Numbered from the stretch's first letter, positions 5,749 to 15,246 are shown. The stretch: DNA of 44,018 nt from Butyrivibrio sp. (GCA_017413105.1 JAFPVA010000047.1:1-44018), one strand, 5' to 3'. Notes: generated by a model not told the origin, from the letters alone. Program-made: numbers and translations.

Positions 5749-8436
5749 TCACTCAATATTCTTCAGCGCCACATCCAGTGGTATCCGCTTGATTCGCCTG
5801 AAATCCACGAGCGATACTATCCCATACCCGATCAGCATATAGATCACCGACATTACCATAGATATCCTGCTCATGAAAAAGGCAAAATATCCATCCATCT
5901 GCAGCATAAACACATGGAATATCCAGACCATAAGTCTGTAGCCGATAAAGAAGCTGATGATTGAAAACAGCACAACCACGATAGCCGTAGGCACAATGTA
6001 AAGGGCGCCAATCTCACCGTTTTTAAATCCCAGGATTTTTACCATGGAAATTGAATTTTCATTTTTCTCGATGATGATCTTTGCCAAAAGATATATCAGA
6101 GAGGCGGAAAGAACTATCAGCGCATATTTGAACACATCCATAAATTTACCCATAGAGTGCATAAGCTGATTGGTTACCTTCGTGATATCCTCTGAAGTTA
6201 TAACAGTTGCAATATTCTGCTCATCGATATCCATGATCTCGTTTTTGGAAAAATATCCTGAGAACTCCTCAGCCTTTTTTCCAAAGCATTCATTAAAGTT
6301 CTCTGTATCCAAAAAGGCTGCGATTCCGCCATCATAATCGGCTATTCCTATTACATTGAATGTGTAGGATTTATTCTCATATTCCGCATTCAAAGTGATG
6401 ACATTGCCGGCTGCAATTCCAAACTTCTTGGCAAAGGCGCTTGAAATGTACACTCCGTCCGTCGTGTCTTTTTCCAGAGTGATATAGGAGCTATCCTTGT
6501 CTACTCCGTAAACAGTTACGCTCTCATCTCCGCCACTGCCCATTCCTGTGCGGAAGGAGCTCTTTTTCTTGGGGTACAAAAGCTCTGTCATGCTGAACCT
6601 CTCAGCAGTTTCTTCCGATGTATCGATTACATTTCCGTCTTCATCCTGATAATCCATCAACATGTACTGATACTCTGCAAACATCATGTTTGGTGCTTCC
6701 GCAGCGTAGTGCCTTAGGGAATCCGGAAGTCCAAAGGCAAAGCACAGCATCACTTCGATGAATATGACACCGAATATCAGCACCAGATAATTTGGCATAT
6801 TCTGGAAAAGAATTCGAAGTCTGAACCTTCTAAGAAAAGACCATCTTGGAAGCCTCATGGCCTTGGCTCTTTTTGTTTTTACAAGATCGTGACGAAGGAA
6901 CCTTAATGGACTTAGCTGCAGCTTCTTTACTATAATTAAAAGATTTATAAAGAACATCAGAAGCAGCGGAATTACCGTTGTCTTTATAAGAGCCGCATTG
7001 CTCCATACCGCATGGCATGTGGGCAGGCTGTAACTGTTGTAATACAGATAAACCGCCAGATTATTGAATACTGTATATCCAATGACGTTTCCTATTATTG
7101 CCCCTAAAAGTGTAACTATAACCGGCATGGACATGTAGTGGACCACCATCTCAAATCTGCTATAGCCCGAAGCCCTGAGGGTACCTATAACAGAGGCTTC
7201 CTTGTCGATGGTATTACTGATGATAATTGCAAAAATGAATGCAATAACGCCGATAAGTATGTAGCACAAAATGCTGGTGCCTGCTGAATCTCCCTCGATA
7301 TCAGAGATGGCAAAATTGCTGGCCTGTCGCAGATACTCGGGAAGATAATCTTCTATCTCATTGTCATGAACAAGAGTCTGTGTTATGAGTGCTTTTAAGA
7401 AATTCTCAGAAAAGTCCGCCTGTTCAACCTTAGTCTCTGGCTCATTCAAATACTTATAGGCATAGTTGTAGTGAACCCTGGCTCTGAGCTTATAAAAATC
7501 CTCAGGAGTTACCATTGCCACATCAAATCCAAAAGCATCAAACATCAGATCCGTGTTGGAACTATGAAGAGTTAAGTAATTTACATAGGAAATAAGTCCT
7601 ACAACTTCAAAATCCTTCCCGCCAACAGTGATGGTATCTCCAAGCTTTATGCCTACGTTATCGGCATGCATTCTGTCGATTGCAATCTCGCCCTCTTTTT
7701 CCGGGGCTCTGCCCTGGTTAAAAGAAGCTTTGTCTATCTCTGAGTTACTTTTATATATTCTTACCGTGGCGTCCTCTACGCCATCACCATTGTTGTCCTC
7801 AGCTTCATCTCTGTAAAAGTGTTCGTAGATTTTTACTTTAACAGGAGTGATCTCGTCATTTAAGTTGTACCTGTCCGCCACCTCGTCCCACTCTTCATCG
7901 ACCTTTTTGACAACCTCCTCATGGGCCTCATTGTAGGCGTCATCGACAGCCTTCTTGTAATCCTCTGACTCTTTTGCCTGTTTTATTGCTTCGTCAAAAG
8001 AGCTTTCCATAGCAGCATCGATCTGCTGCTTTATCATTTCTTCATTGGTTATTCCGTATGCAGCGCACTGGGCACGAACTCCCTCTTCAATCCCCTCTGT
8101 AACCTGCTCATTTAGCTTTTCCTCGATGGCTTCTGCCACCTTCTCGTCAGCTTCTTTATTGCCCTTATCTATGTAATAGGCTCTGACATCAGCTTTTTCC
8201 CCCAGGCTGATATCATCAAGAAGTTCAGAAGATGCCCTCTTTGAAAGTTCAAAACTTCCGTCTTCAAGATTTAGCGTTTTTCTTCCGTCGTAGACCGCAG
8301 CCAGCATGCTGTCATGTCCCACGTACATGCCGGAAATTACACCGATCATCACCACCATAAATAGAATGATGACCAGATATTTGTGCCAGTCGGATTTTAG
8401 TTCTCTTGGAATTCTTTTGATAAGAGGATTTCTCAT
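5749..8436 (-). CDS. ABC transporter permease, FtsX/MacB type
   Basis: An 895-residue membrane protein with one N-terminal helix, a very large extracytoplasmic region (roughly residues 45-375, partly coiled coil and rich in Glu/Lys), three helices, a further helix near 545, a second extracytoplasmic domain and three C-terminal helices. This is a duplicated FtsX layout, about twice the length of MacB. Such proteins work with a LolD-type ATPase in mechanotransmission-style export or antimicrobial-peptide resistance rather than simple uptake. The start at 8436 is chosen because AAGGAGG sits 8 nt upstream; the longer frame would overlap the ATPase gene. It lies 13 bp after that gene, in the same operon. 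Substrate unknown. Confidence 0.85.
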   Translation of the reverse strand: MRNPLIKRIPRELKSDWHKYLVIILFMVVMIGVISGMYVGHDSMLAAVYDGRKTLNLEDGSFELSKRASSELLDDISLGEKADVRAYYIDKGNKEADEKVAEAIEEKLNEQVTEGIEEGVRAQCAAYGITNEEMIKQQIDAAMESSFDEAIKQAKESEDYKKAVDDAYNEAHEEVVKKVDEEWDEVADRYNLNDEITPVKVKIYEHFYRDEAEDNNGDGVEDATVRIYKSNSEIDKASFNQGRAPEKEGEIAIDRMHADNVGIKLGDTITVGGKDFEVVGLISYVNYLTLHSSNTDLMFDAFGFDVAMVTPEDFYKLRARVHYNYAYKYLNEPETKVEQADFSENFLKALITQTLVHDNEIEDYLPEYLRQASNFAISDIEGDSAGTSILCYILIGVIAFIFAIIISNTIDKEASVIGTLRASGYSRFEMVVHYMSMPVIVTLLGAIIGNVIGYTVFNNLAVYLYYNSYSLPTCHAVWSNAALIKTTVIPLLLMFFINLLIIVKKLQLSPLRFLRHDLVKTKRAKAMRLPRWSFLRRFRLRILFQNMPNYLVLIFGVIFIEVMLCFAFGLPDSLRHYAAEAPNMMFAEYQYMLMDYQDEDGNVIDTSEETAERFSMTELLYPKKKSSFRTGMGSGGDESVTVYGVDKDSSYITLEKDTTDGVYISSAFAKKFGIAAGNVITLNAEYENKSYTFNVIGIADYDGGIAAFLDTENFNECFGKKAEEFSGYFSKNEIMDIDEQNIATVITSEDITKVTNQLMHSMGKFMDVFKYALIVLSASLIYLLAKIIIEKNENSISMVKILGFKNGEIGALYIVPTAIVVVLFSIISFFIGYRLMVWIFHVFMLQMDGYFAFFMSRISMVMSVIYMLIGYGIVSLVDFRRIKRIPLDVALKNIE

Positions 8437-8449
8437 AACTTGTTCCTCC

Positions 8450-9154
8450 TTACCACTCAAGATCCATTGCGGTCGTCTTATTATCATTTATATCGTTGTG
8501 GCGCACCACTCCGTCTCTTAGCTTGATAACGTGGTCTGCCATATTTTTTATTGCTTCGTTGTGGGTGACCATTATTACCGTGCTGCCATATTTTTTATTG
8601 CAGTCCTCGATGAGGGAAAGGATCTCTTTTGACGTCTTATAATCCAGAGCTCCCGTAGGTTCATCGCACATAAGAATATCCGGATTCTTGACTACAGCTC
8701 TGCCTATTGATACTCTCTGCTGTTGTCCTCCGGATAACTGATTTGGATACTTATATTTGTGATCCTGGAGCCCGAGAGTTGTCAGTACCTCTTCCACGTC
8801 CAGGGGATTGTCGGAAAGATATGCTCCAACCTCGATATTTTCTTTAACATTGAGGTTTGGAATAAGATTATACATCTGGAATACATAGCCCAGGTGCTTG
8901 CGTCTGTACATAGTAAGCTCTTTTTCATTCATCTCTTCAAGCTTGTCACCATTGATGCTGACATAGCCCTCATCGGGAGTATCAATGCCGCCTATGATAT
9001 TAAGCAGCGTAGATTTTCCGGAACCGGAAGGACCAAGAAGAACACAGAACTCTCCTTTTTTTACGGTGAAATTCATACCTCTTAGAACATCCTGCCTGGC
9101 TTCACCGCTGCCAAAGCTCTTTTTCAGATCTTTAATCTCAAGAAAATCTTTCAT
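8450..9154 (-). CDS. ABC transporter ATPase, LolD/MacB type
   Basis: A 234-residue ATPase with Walker A GPSGSGKST (about 41-49), Q-loop FQMYNLIPNL, signature LSGGQQQR, Walker B ILMCDEPTGALD and a switch His in VTHNE, so it is a complete nucleotide-binding domain. The PTGALD variant is typical of the MacB/LolD/BceA group. It energises the permease encoded immediately downstream. Transcription begins in the spacer above it, where a 40-bp near-palindrome overlaps the promoter, so the operon is probably repressed until an inducer is sensed. The C-terminal tail after about residue 212 is short and variable. Confidence 0.92.
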   Translation of the reverse strand: MKDFLEIKDLKKSFGSGEARQDVLRGMNFTVKKGEFCVLLGPSGSGKSTLLNIIGGIDTPDEGYVSINGDKLEEMNEKELTMYRRKHLGYVFQMYNLIPNLNVKENIEVGAYLSDNPLDVEEVLTTLGLQDHKYKYPNQLSGGQQQRVSIGRAVVKNPDILMCDEPTGALDYKTSKEILSLIEDCNKKYGSTVIMVTHNEAIKNMADHVIKLRDGVVRHNDINDNKTTAMDLEW

Positions 9155-9177
9155 AACATCTCCTCTTTATGCAGAAC

Positions 9178-9225
9178 AATGTTAATGGTTAATAAAATTT
9201 TATCAACCATCAACATTTGAACCAA
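9178..9225 (-). promoter_or_regulatory. ABC-operon promoter overlapped by a 40-bp near-perfect palindrome
   Basis: Minus strand: TTGGTT (rc of 9220-9225), 17 bp, TAAAAT (rc of 9197-9202). Bases 9178-9197 and 9198-9217 are inverted copies matching at 18 of 20 positions, with internal repeats of GTTRATGGTTRAT. The dyad covers the -10 box and most of the spacer. Its size suggests two dimers of a MarR- or TetR-like repressor. No such regulator is adjacent. Confidence 0.7.
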
Positions 9226-9329
9226 TGCACTGTCCTGCAAATTATTTTTTCTTATTTTTCGTATATCGCAAATTACATATAGTTATTAATCCATTTTGGG
9301 ACCACGAACTCCGTCCCTAGGTTCCCTGT

Positions 9330-9599
9330 CTACACAACTTCCCACATCTGCCCCATGTTCTTAACCCCTTCTTCAGGCAGGCACCCTTTGCAGGTATGCC
9401 CTTCTGAGCCATCTCCCGTCGAGCAGCCACTGCATCCCGAGCATCCCTTGGACGTAAACACCACTCTTTTTATAACACCCATGTGCTCAAGGTATTCCAT
9501 CTGCCTTGTGACGTCTTCAACGCTGGTGTGAAGTTCCATTGCAAGAAGCTTTGTGGTCCTTGCATGACCATCTTTTAGAAGTTCCAGTAACTGTTCCAT
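9330..9599 (-). CDS. feoC: FeoC-like winged-helix protein with Cys-rich tail
   Basis: 89 residues. Residues 1 to about 48 form a small winged-helix (LLELLKDGHARTTKLLAMELHTSVEDVTRQMEYLE is helix-turn-helix-like), and the tail carries CxxCxxC followed by CxxC (five Cys between about 52 and 73). FeoC proteins accompany FeoB, and some bind an Fe-S cluster and modulate FeoB stability or transcription. It is third in the feoABC order, 100 bp after feoB, with a GAGGA ribosome-binding site. The low-complexity CSGCSG tract could bind a cluster or a metal ion directly. The symbol is by position and fold, not by close homology. Confidence 0.7.
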   Translation of the reverse strand: MEQLLELLKDGHARTTKLLAMELHTSVEDVTRQMEYLEHMGVIKRVVFTSKGCSGCSGCSTGDGSEGHTCKGCLPEEGVKNMGQMWEVV

Positions 9600-9699
9600 A
9601 TTCTATCCTCTGTCTGCCAGACCAGAAAGAATGCCGCTTACAGCATTCTCGTACGAATTAAGAAAGCTTGAGCATCATTATCATCCGGCCTATCTTTCA

Positions 9700-11733
9700 T
9701 CACCAGATCAGCATTCCAACGTGATATGCAATGCATGCAAGAAGGAGCGAAACTGCTGTGTAGTAAAGAACAATCCTTCCTGTCCACTTTGCTGAGTGGG
9801 TCTCCTGATATGTTGCAGCAAGTGCAACAACGCAGGGCATATTGAAGGTCATGGCAAAAATGAAAGCAAGAGCCTCAGGCTTTGTCACATTTGAAAGAAG
9901 TATTGAACTTAGGCTTGCACCACTTGCAACATTGGCAGTTGACCCTGCGCCGCTCATGGCACTTGTAAATGCTGCGCTGTAAGAACCACCGCTGTAGAGA
10001 GCACTGATAACTCCGATTGCTCCCTCTTTTCCCACTGCAGAAGCAATATAGGAAAGGAACAGCTGCCATGGCATACCAAAGATTCTTGTAACAGGCTCAA
10101 TTGCTACGCCGATAGTATAAAGAATGCCGCCCTCTCCCGTGGGTGAATAGCTAAGAAGCCAGAACACGCCGCATACAAGGAGGATTACTTTTGTTACTCT
10201 GATGAAGGTCTCTTTGGTTCTTCCGAATACGTATCTGAACAACGCTCCCCACTTTGGTTTGTGGTAAGGAGGAAGCTCCATGATCATTCCGTAGCGGTCC
10301 TGTTTCTGCACAAGACGACCACCAAATACTTTCGCTGTAATATACATATGAAGGAACATTGTCAAAAGAATCACCGCAATCACCAGCACTGCTCCCGGTC
10401 CAAAGAATATGGAAGAAAGCATAGGTATTGTTGCCCAGGCTGCTCCACAGGGAACTGCCCATGCAAGGGCGATGGTGAGGACCTTCTGTCCCCAGTTATC
10501 GATGACTCTGGCTCCGGCAGCACCGCCCATAGTGCATCCAAAGCTCACAAGGAACGGCATGACGGACTTACCCTGAAGTCCAAGCTTTCCCATGGTATTG
10601 TCGAACACATAGGAAATACGCGCCATGACACCCACTTCCTCAAGAAGTCCAAAGACCAGCGTTACGCCGAATACAAATCCAAGCATTTTGAAAATATATG
10701 AGAAGGACTGAATAATTACATCCGTTATAACCAGCATGATAAACTCAGGACATCCGATTGCAGAAAGACCTGCAGTCACCGGCTCCTTGAGCATAAGAAC
10801 CAGCGAACCAACCAACATCGGCGGAATCGCCGGAACAAATGATGCAATAAGCCCCAAAAGAACTGTAAGAATAACCGCAGGCTTTCCCCAGGTTTTGCTT
10901 GTATAAATTCGGTCAAGCTTTCCGAGAGTTACCTTTACTGTCTTTGACTGGATTGCGCCGTCAATCACGTCATCAATCCATGCAAATTTACATCCCCCTA
11001 CTGCCACAGCCCCCTGAGCAGAGTTCTTAATCTCCTCAATCTTTGAAAAAGCAGATGCCCCCAAGGCGTTCTTTAGCTTAGCCACAACCACTCTGTCGTT
11101 TTCAAGGACCTTTGATGCCAGCCACATTGAAGAATATCCGGGAATAATATTTTCCGGAATGAGGTTGCAGATTTCCTGAAAGCCCTTGATGCCCTCATAC
11201 TGCTCTTTTAGTTTTGACACATCGAGTCTTGCGTCAGTATTTATGGCCTTTTCCAGTGTCTTATAGAATTCGTCATAGGATTTTACATCTGTTGCAGAAA
11301 ATGGAATAACCGGGATTCCAAGCTTTTCCTCTATAGCTTTCGCGTCAATCTTTTTTCCCTGATCAGCTGCTACATCAGCCATGTTAAGAAGAAGGAAGCA
11401 CGGTGCATTTATTCCCGCATAATCAGCCAGCATAAAAAGACTCCTCTGCAACTGGGAGCTGTCGGCCAAAATGCACACGATATCTGCTTTTCCTGAAGTT
11501 ATGAAATCTCTTGTGATGACCTCCTCATCGGAGTTCGCGGACAGGCTGTAGGAGCCCGGAAGATCTGCGACGTTATACTCTTTTCCCCCATAGGTAAAAG
11601 AACCTTCTTTTTTCTCAACTGTTTTGCCGGGCCAGTTCCCCACATGCTGCCTGAGTCCCGTCAGTGCGTTGAAAAGTGTGGACTTGCCTGAGTTAGGCTG
11701 CCCCAAAAGAGCTATAGTAGCCACTGCACTCAT
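9700..11733 (-). CDS. feoB: Ferrous iron transport protein B
   Basis: 677 residues. The N-terminal G-protein domain shows G1 GQPNSGKST (11-19), G3 DLPGSYSL and G4 NMAD, followed by the helical GDI-like spacer and a polytopic membrane domain with two Gate segments (VFGVTLVFGLLEEVG and FGCTMGGAAGARVI are characteristic). It imports Fe(II) across the cytoplasmic membrane, coupled to GTP hydrolysis. It overlaps feoA by an ATGA, indicating translational coupling. It is somewhat shorter than the ~770-residue enterobacterial protein, as is common in Firmicutes. Regulation is through the operator upstream of feoA. Confidence 0.96.
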   Translation of the reverse strand: MSAVATIALLGQPNSGKSTLFNALTGLRQHVGNWPGKTVEKKEGSFTYGGKEYNVADLPGSYSLSANSDEEVITRDFITSGKADIVCILADSSQLQRSLFMLADYAGINAPCFLLLNMADVAADQGKKIDAKAIEEKLGIPVIPFSATDVKSYDEFYKTLEKAINTDARLDVSKLKEQYEGIKGFQEICNLIPENIIPGYSSMWLASKVLENDRVVVAKLKNALGASAFSKIEEIKNSAQGAVAVGGCKFAWIDDVIDGAIQSKTVKVTLGKLDRIYTSKTWGKPAVILTVLLGLIASFVPAIPPMLVGSLVLMLKEPVTAGLSAIGCPEFIMLVITDVIIQSFSYIFKMLGFVFGVTLVFGLLEEVGVMARISYVFDNTMGKLGLQGKSVMPFLVSFGCTMGGAAGARVIDNWGQKVLTIALAWAVPCGAAWATIPMLSSIFFGPGAVLVIAVILLTMFLHMYITAKVFGGRLVQKQDRYGMIMELPPYHKPKWGALFRYVFGRTKETFIRVTKVILLVCGVFWLLSYSPTGEGGILYTIGVAIEPVTRIFGMPWQLFLSYIASAVGKEGAIGVISALYSGGSYSAAFTSAMSGAGSTANVASGASLSSILLSNVTKPEALAFIFAMTFNMPCVVALAATYQETHSAKWTGRIVLYYTAVSLLLACIAYHVGMLIW

Positions 11734-11957
11734 GCTGTCACCTCCTCAACGGTGATGCCGCTGCACTCCTTGCGGTTGAGGGCAATCATGGTGTCTCTTG
11801 AATAAACAAGCATAGGTCTGTTCTTGTCATTCTTTATCACACTCACCTTGCATCCCGGCGTCAGCCCGATTGAGGTAATACGGCTCATAAACCTTGTATC
11901 GCCGCTAATTGCCGTTATTACTGCTTCATTGTTTTCCCTTACTTCGGTTAAGCTCAT
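11730..11957 (-). CDS. feoA: Ferrous iron transport protein A
   Basis: A 75-residue SH3-like FeoA. The pattern SRITSIGLTPGCKVSVIK followed by DTMIALNRKECSGI is typical (MxxGLxPG...gxxialrxxxAxxI). It is a small cytosolic partner needed for FeoB function. It is first in the operon, 20 nt downstream of the GTTAGC-N4-GCTAAC dyad, with a GAGGAGAA ribosome-binding site. Confidence 0.93.
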   Translation of the reverse strand: MSLTEVRENNEAVITAISGDTRFMSRITSIGLTPGCKVSVIKNDKNRPMLVYSRDTMIALNRKECSGITVEEVTA

Positions 11958-11977
11958 TGTTTTTCTCCTCTCATAAT

Positions 11978-12002
11978 GTTAGCTTTTGCTAACAAAATGA
12001 TA
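11978..12002 (-). promoter_or_regulatory. feo promoter with operator dyad
   Basis: GTTAGC-TTTT-GCTAAC at 11978-11993 is a perfect 6-4-6 dyad with the same arms as the flavodoxin operator. Minus strand: an extended -10 (TGCTATCAT; hexamer is rc of 11997-12002) lies 3 nt upstream of it, with no good -35. The geometry again puts the operator on the transcription start. Confidence 0.65.
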
Positions 12003-12051
12003 GCACATTTAATGAGCTTTTTTCTCAGTATTGGCTTATTGAAAAATATTC

Positions 12052-15000
12052 TCAAGTAAGACCTTGTTTCTTTTCCTTGAGATAGTTCTTATTCTCATAC
12101 ATGAATTTATCCGCACGATTGAATACAGAAATCACGTCCTCGTCACCATCGAATTTAGACATTCCGCAGGCAATTACGATTCCACCGTTTGCTATGGCTG
12201 ATTCATTGTGCTTGGCAATTACATCCACCAGCTCATCTGTGCGCTCGTAGTCTTCATCCTGTGAAATTACAACAAACTCATCGCCTCCGACACGGAAAAC
12301 AGGGCTGCGCTTAAAGGTTCTGCATATAACCTCGCAGGCATCACAGATACACTTATCCCCTGCTTCATGTCCCAGGGTATCATTTATCTTTTTAAGGTCA
12401 TTTACGTCAAGAACAATAATGGCAAACTCCGGCTGACGTCCCTCCATAATTCTGCGATTCATCAGCTCTTCTCTTTCTTTGTAGGCGTTCTTGTTCTTTA
12501 TACCGGTAAGAGCATCAATCTCAGCCATGCTCTGAACCACCGCAAGCTTTTCCACATACTCGCGCTTTATGCGCATGGCATCCGTAACATCCTGACAAAG
12601 TCCCAAAAGACATTCTCTTCCTGTGTCATCCGTAAATTTGAGCTTTGTAGTCTGGAACTGCCTTGGATTGCCCTCTGCATCAGGAACATCCTCATAGAAA
12701 ATATATGGTCTGTCCATAGCCAGAGCCTTTTTATCATCCTCAATAAAATGAAGAGCTGTAGCTTCATCAAAAATCTCAAAGTCTGTAAGCCCCACAACGC
12801 CCTCAGGATTCTCTTTATGGGCATAATCAGCAAAGGCCTGATTACAAGCCAGATACTTACGGGTATTCACATCCTTTGAAAAGGTCATTGCCGGCATATT
12901 TGTCAAAAGAGCTGCTACAGATTTCTTAAGTTCTGCAATCTTCCTGTTGGCATCTGCTTCTTCCTTCAGTTTCTCATTTTCTTTCTGAAGCTCAGCATAC
13001 TCTCCGGATATCTTTTTGTATTCAGCACTGTCTTTAACATTTTGATCACGTTCCTCTGTAGACGAAAGTATTGCGACCATAACTGCCGCCACATTGGTTA
13101 CAGGGTTCACTGCAACTCTCCAGATAAAGAGCTGGATAATCTTTCCATCACTGGAAATATCATCCAATATCACTCTTTTGCCACTCTGAGCACAATGGAG
13201 GACAGCATTTAAAGACAGACCTCCAGTCTTATCAAGAAACTCTTCCGAATCGAATTCTTCTCTATCATACATTTTAGGGAAAAACTCTTTTACATAATTG
13301 TTAAAAGTAACATTGGTCTTAACAATTGATATTCTCTCACCCCGACACTCCACCATAACCATTGGCCACGTATCAAAGTAGTCATTATGCTCCTCATCAG
13401 AATTAGACATGGACAGGTTATAAATATTCACATTTCCAAGCTGAGCATAATAATCAGCTTCGTCAGGGTTTTCAAATCCAATCTGCATTCCCGCTTCATA
13501 CCTTGCCAGTATTTCCTCAAATGGTAGCGGTTTGCAGAAATGGTACCCCTGAAGCATAGTACAACCGATATCTTTCAGGAAATCAGCCTGCTCCTCGGTC
13601 TCAACTCCCTCTGCAATAGTATCCATGCCTAGGGCCATTGCCATTCTTGCTATCTCAGTAAGGATGATCTTGGCTTTTTCACCATCCTGAAGCTGCCTTA
13701 CAAAGAGCATATCAATCTTGATAAGATCAAAGGGAACCTTATGCAGAATTGCAGGAGAAGAATATCCGCTGCCGTAATCATCCATCCACACCTTGAAGCC
13801 AAGCTCCTTAAACCGGCTTATCTCCTGTATCATGTAATCAACATCATCAGCCACAATGCTCTCAGTGATTTCTATCACCAGCATATCTCTGGAGATACCG
13901 GACTGATCTACACGCCACCTTACTTCTTCAACAATGTCACATGTGTAAAAATCTGATCTGGAGAGATTCACAGACATGGGCACCACATAAAGGCCATACT
14001 CTTTCTGACGCTTCATCTTTTCAAGGGCGCATTCAATCACATAAAGATCAAGCTTGTAGATTGTATTATATTCCTCAAGTGTCGGAATAAAATCTGCAGG
14101 ACAAAGAAATCCTTTTTCAGGATCCACCCATCTGGCCAGGGCTTCTTCATGGCATACCTGTCCACTTACTGTTCTGACTATAGGCTGATAAAAAACCTTT
14201 ATCCAGCCTTCCTTGATTGCTCTGTCAAGGTTTTCGACCACATATTGTTTGCGTTCAATATTGGTCATCATCTCCTGGTTAAATAGGTATACTCCGGTCT
14301 CATACTTATTTTTTCCGGAATCGCAGGCTATTTTTGCCCTGTCACAGGCTCCGCTTATGCTTATGCTCTCATCTTCATACAGATACATTCCCACGCGAAG
14401 CGGCATACTCCTGTCGCCGTCAGTTAAGATATCTGATTCGGTAATCTTTTTTGCCCATTCTCTTGCCTTTTCCTCATCACAAAAGACGCAGAAATGATCA
14501 GCAGAGAATCTGCTACAGTTTTCATGGGTAAAATGTGTTATTACTTTTCTGGAAAAATTCAACAAGAAACGGTCGCCCTCATCCAGACCATGCTTCTGGT
14601 TGAATACTTTCATCCCGTCAAAATCCATAAAGAGGATAACGGGAGTCTTACCATTTTTCCTTATTTCCTTGCAGCCAACTTCGGCTAGTTGCAGGAAATA
14701 GGACATGGAGGGGAGACCGGTCAGATAATCGTGACCAATCTTGACATCAGCGCTTCTTCCATTCAGCTGACTATTCAGGAAATTAATAATTCCTTCCTGC
14801 TGGGTCTGTCCATTTTCAACATAGGGTCCCTGATCCGTATACCAGATAAATCCTAGCTTTACGCCATTTTCTTTATATACATGTTTTCCATAGGAATGAA
14901 TTATTCTGTACTCGCCATTTTTCCTTAATCTGTAAATTACGTCATAAGGAATGTCTTCTGCAGCAAAGCGCACTGCAGCATCTCCTACTGCCGACAGATC

Positions 15001-15207
15001 ATCCGGATGCATATCCCTGTACATATCATTGTCCAGTAGGTTATAGACCTCTTCTCTGGTCATATCCGCATATCCTGCCAACTCTATAAAGCCTTTGGAA
15101 GCAACAACCGTTACTACCCTTTTATTGATAAACTGATAGACCGCAAAAGGGACGGAACTGTTTTCCATAAATGCATTTTCTTCTTCACTATACCTATATT
15201 TTTCCAA
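12052..15207 (-). CDS. PAS-GGDEF(degenerate)-EAL-PAS-GGDEF cyclic-di-GMP protein
   Basis: 1051 residues, with no clear membrane helix. In order: a PAS-like sensor (about 20-125); a degenerate GGDEF domain (155-310, SADHF in place of GGDEF, so inactive as a cyclase and possibly GTP-sensing); an EAL phosphodiesterase (325-575) with EALARW, NLS, EITES, DDYGSGYS, KID, EGVET and QGYHFCKPLP, so the catalytic set is complete; a second sensor-like region (600-715); a coiled coil (720-765); a PAS (765-885); and a C-terminal GGDEF (890-1045) with intact RVGGDEF (972-978) and no RxxD inhibitory site. Both synthesis and breakdown of c-di-GMP are possible. The start is a TTG, supported by GGAGGT six nt upstream. 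It lies 40 bp after the lipoprotein gene, so the two are probably co-transcribed. Confidence 0.9.
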   Translation of the reverse strand: MEKYRYSEEENAFMENSSVPFAVYQFINKRVVTVVASKGFIELAGYADMTREEVYNLLDNDMYRDMHPDDLSAVGDAAVRFAAEDIPYDVIYRLRKNGEYRIIHSYGKHVYKENGVKLGFIWYTDQGPYVENGQTQQEGIINFLNSQLNGRSADVKIGHDYLTGLPSMSYFLQLAEVGCKEIRKNGKTPVILFMDFDGMKVFNQKHGLDEGDRFLLNFSRKVITHFTHENCSRFSADHFCVFCDEEKAREWAKKITESDILTDGDRSMPLRVGMYLYEDESISISGACDRAKIACDSGKNKYETGVYLFNQEMMTNIERKQYVVENLDRAIKEGWIKVFYQPIVRTVSGQVCHEEALARWVDPEKGFLCPADFIPTLEEYNTIYKLDLYVIECALEKMKRQKEYGLYVVPMSVNLSRSDFYTCDIVEEVRWRVDQSGISRDMLVIEITESIVADDVDYMIQEISRFKELGFKVWMDDYGSGYSSPAILHKVPFDLIKIDMLFVRQLQDGEKAKIILTEIARMAMALGMDTIAEGVETEEQADFLKDIGCTMLQGYHFCKPLPFEEILARYEAGMQIGFENPDEADYYAQLGNVNIYNLSMSNSDEEHNDYFDTWPMVMVECRGERISIVKTNVTFNNYVKEFFPKMYDREEFDSEEFLDKTGGLSLNAVLHCAQSGKRVILDDISSDGKIIQLFIWRVAVNPVTNVAAVMVAILSSTEERDQNVKDSAEYKKISGEYAELQKENEKLKEEADANRKIAELKKSVAALLTNMPAMTFSKDVNTRKYLACNQAFADYAHKENPEGVVGLTDFEIFDEATALHFIEDDKKALAMDRPYIFYEDVPDAEGNPRQFQTTKLKFTDDTGRECLLGLCQDVTDAMRIKREYVEKLAVVQSMAEIDALTGIKNKNAYKEREELMNRRIMEGRQPEFAIIVLDVNDLKKINDTLGHEAGDKCICDACEVICRTFKRSPVFRVGGDEFVVISQDEDYERTDELVDVIAKHNESAIANGGIVIACGMSKFDGDEDVISVFNRADKFMYENKNYLKEKKQGLT

Positions 15208-15246
15208 AGAAATACCTCCGGTAGGATAAGGTCAGGTTTACAACTA

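Noticed and set aside
5530-5964. A 144-codon plus-strand frame at the end of the orphan gene
   Set aside because: It runs through the terminator hairpins into antisense of the permease gene and is not gene-like.
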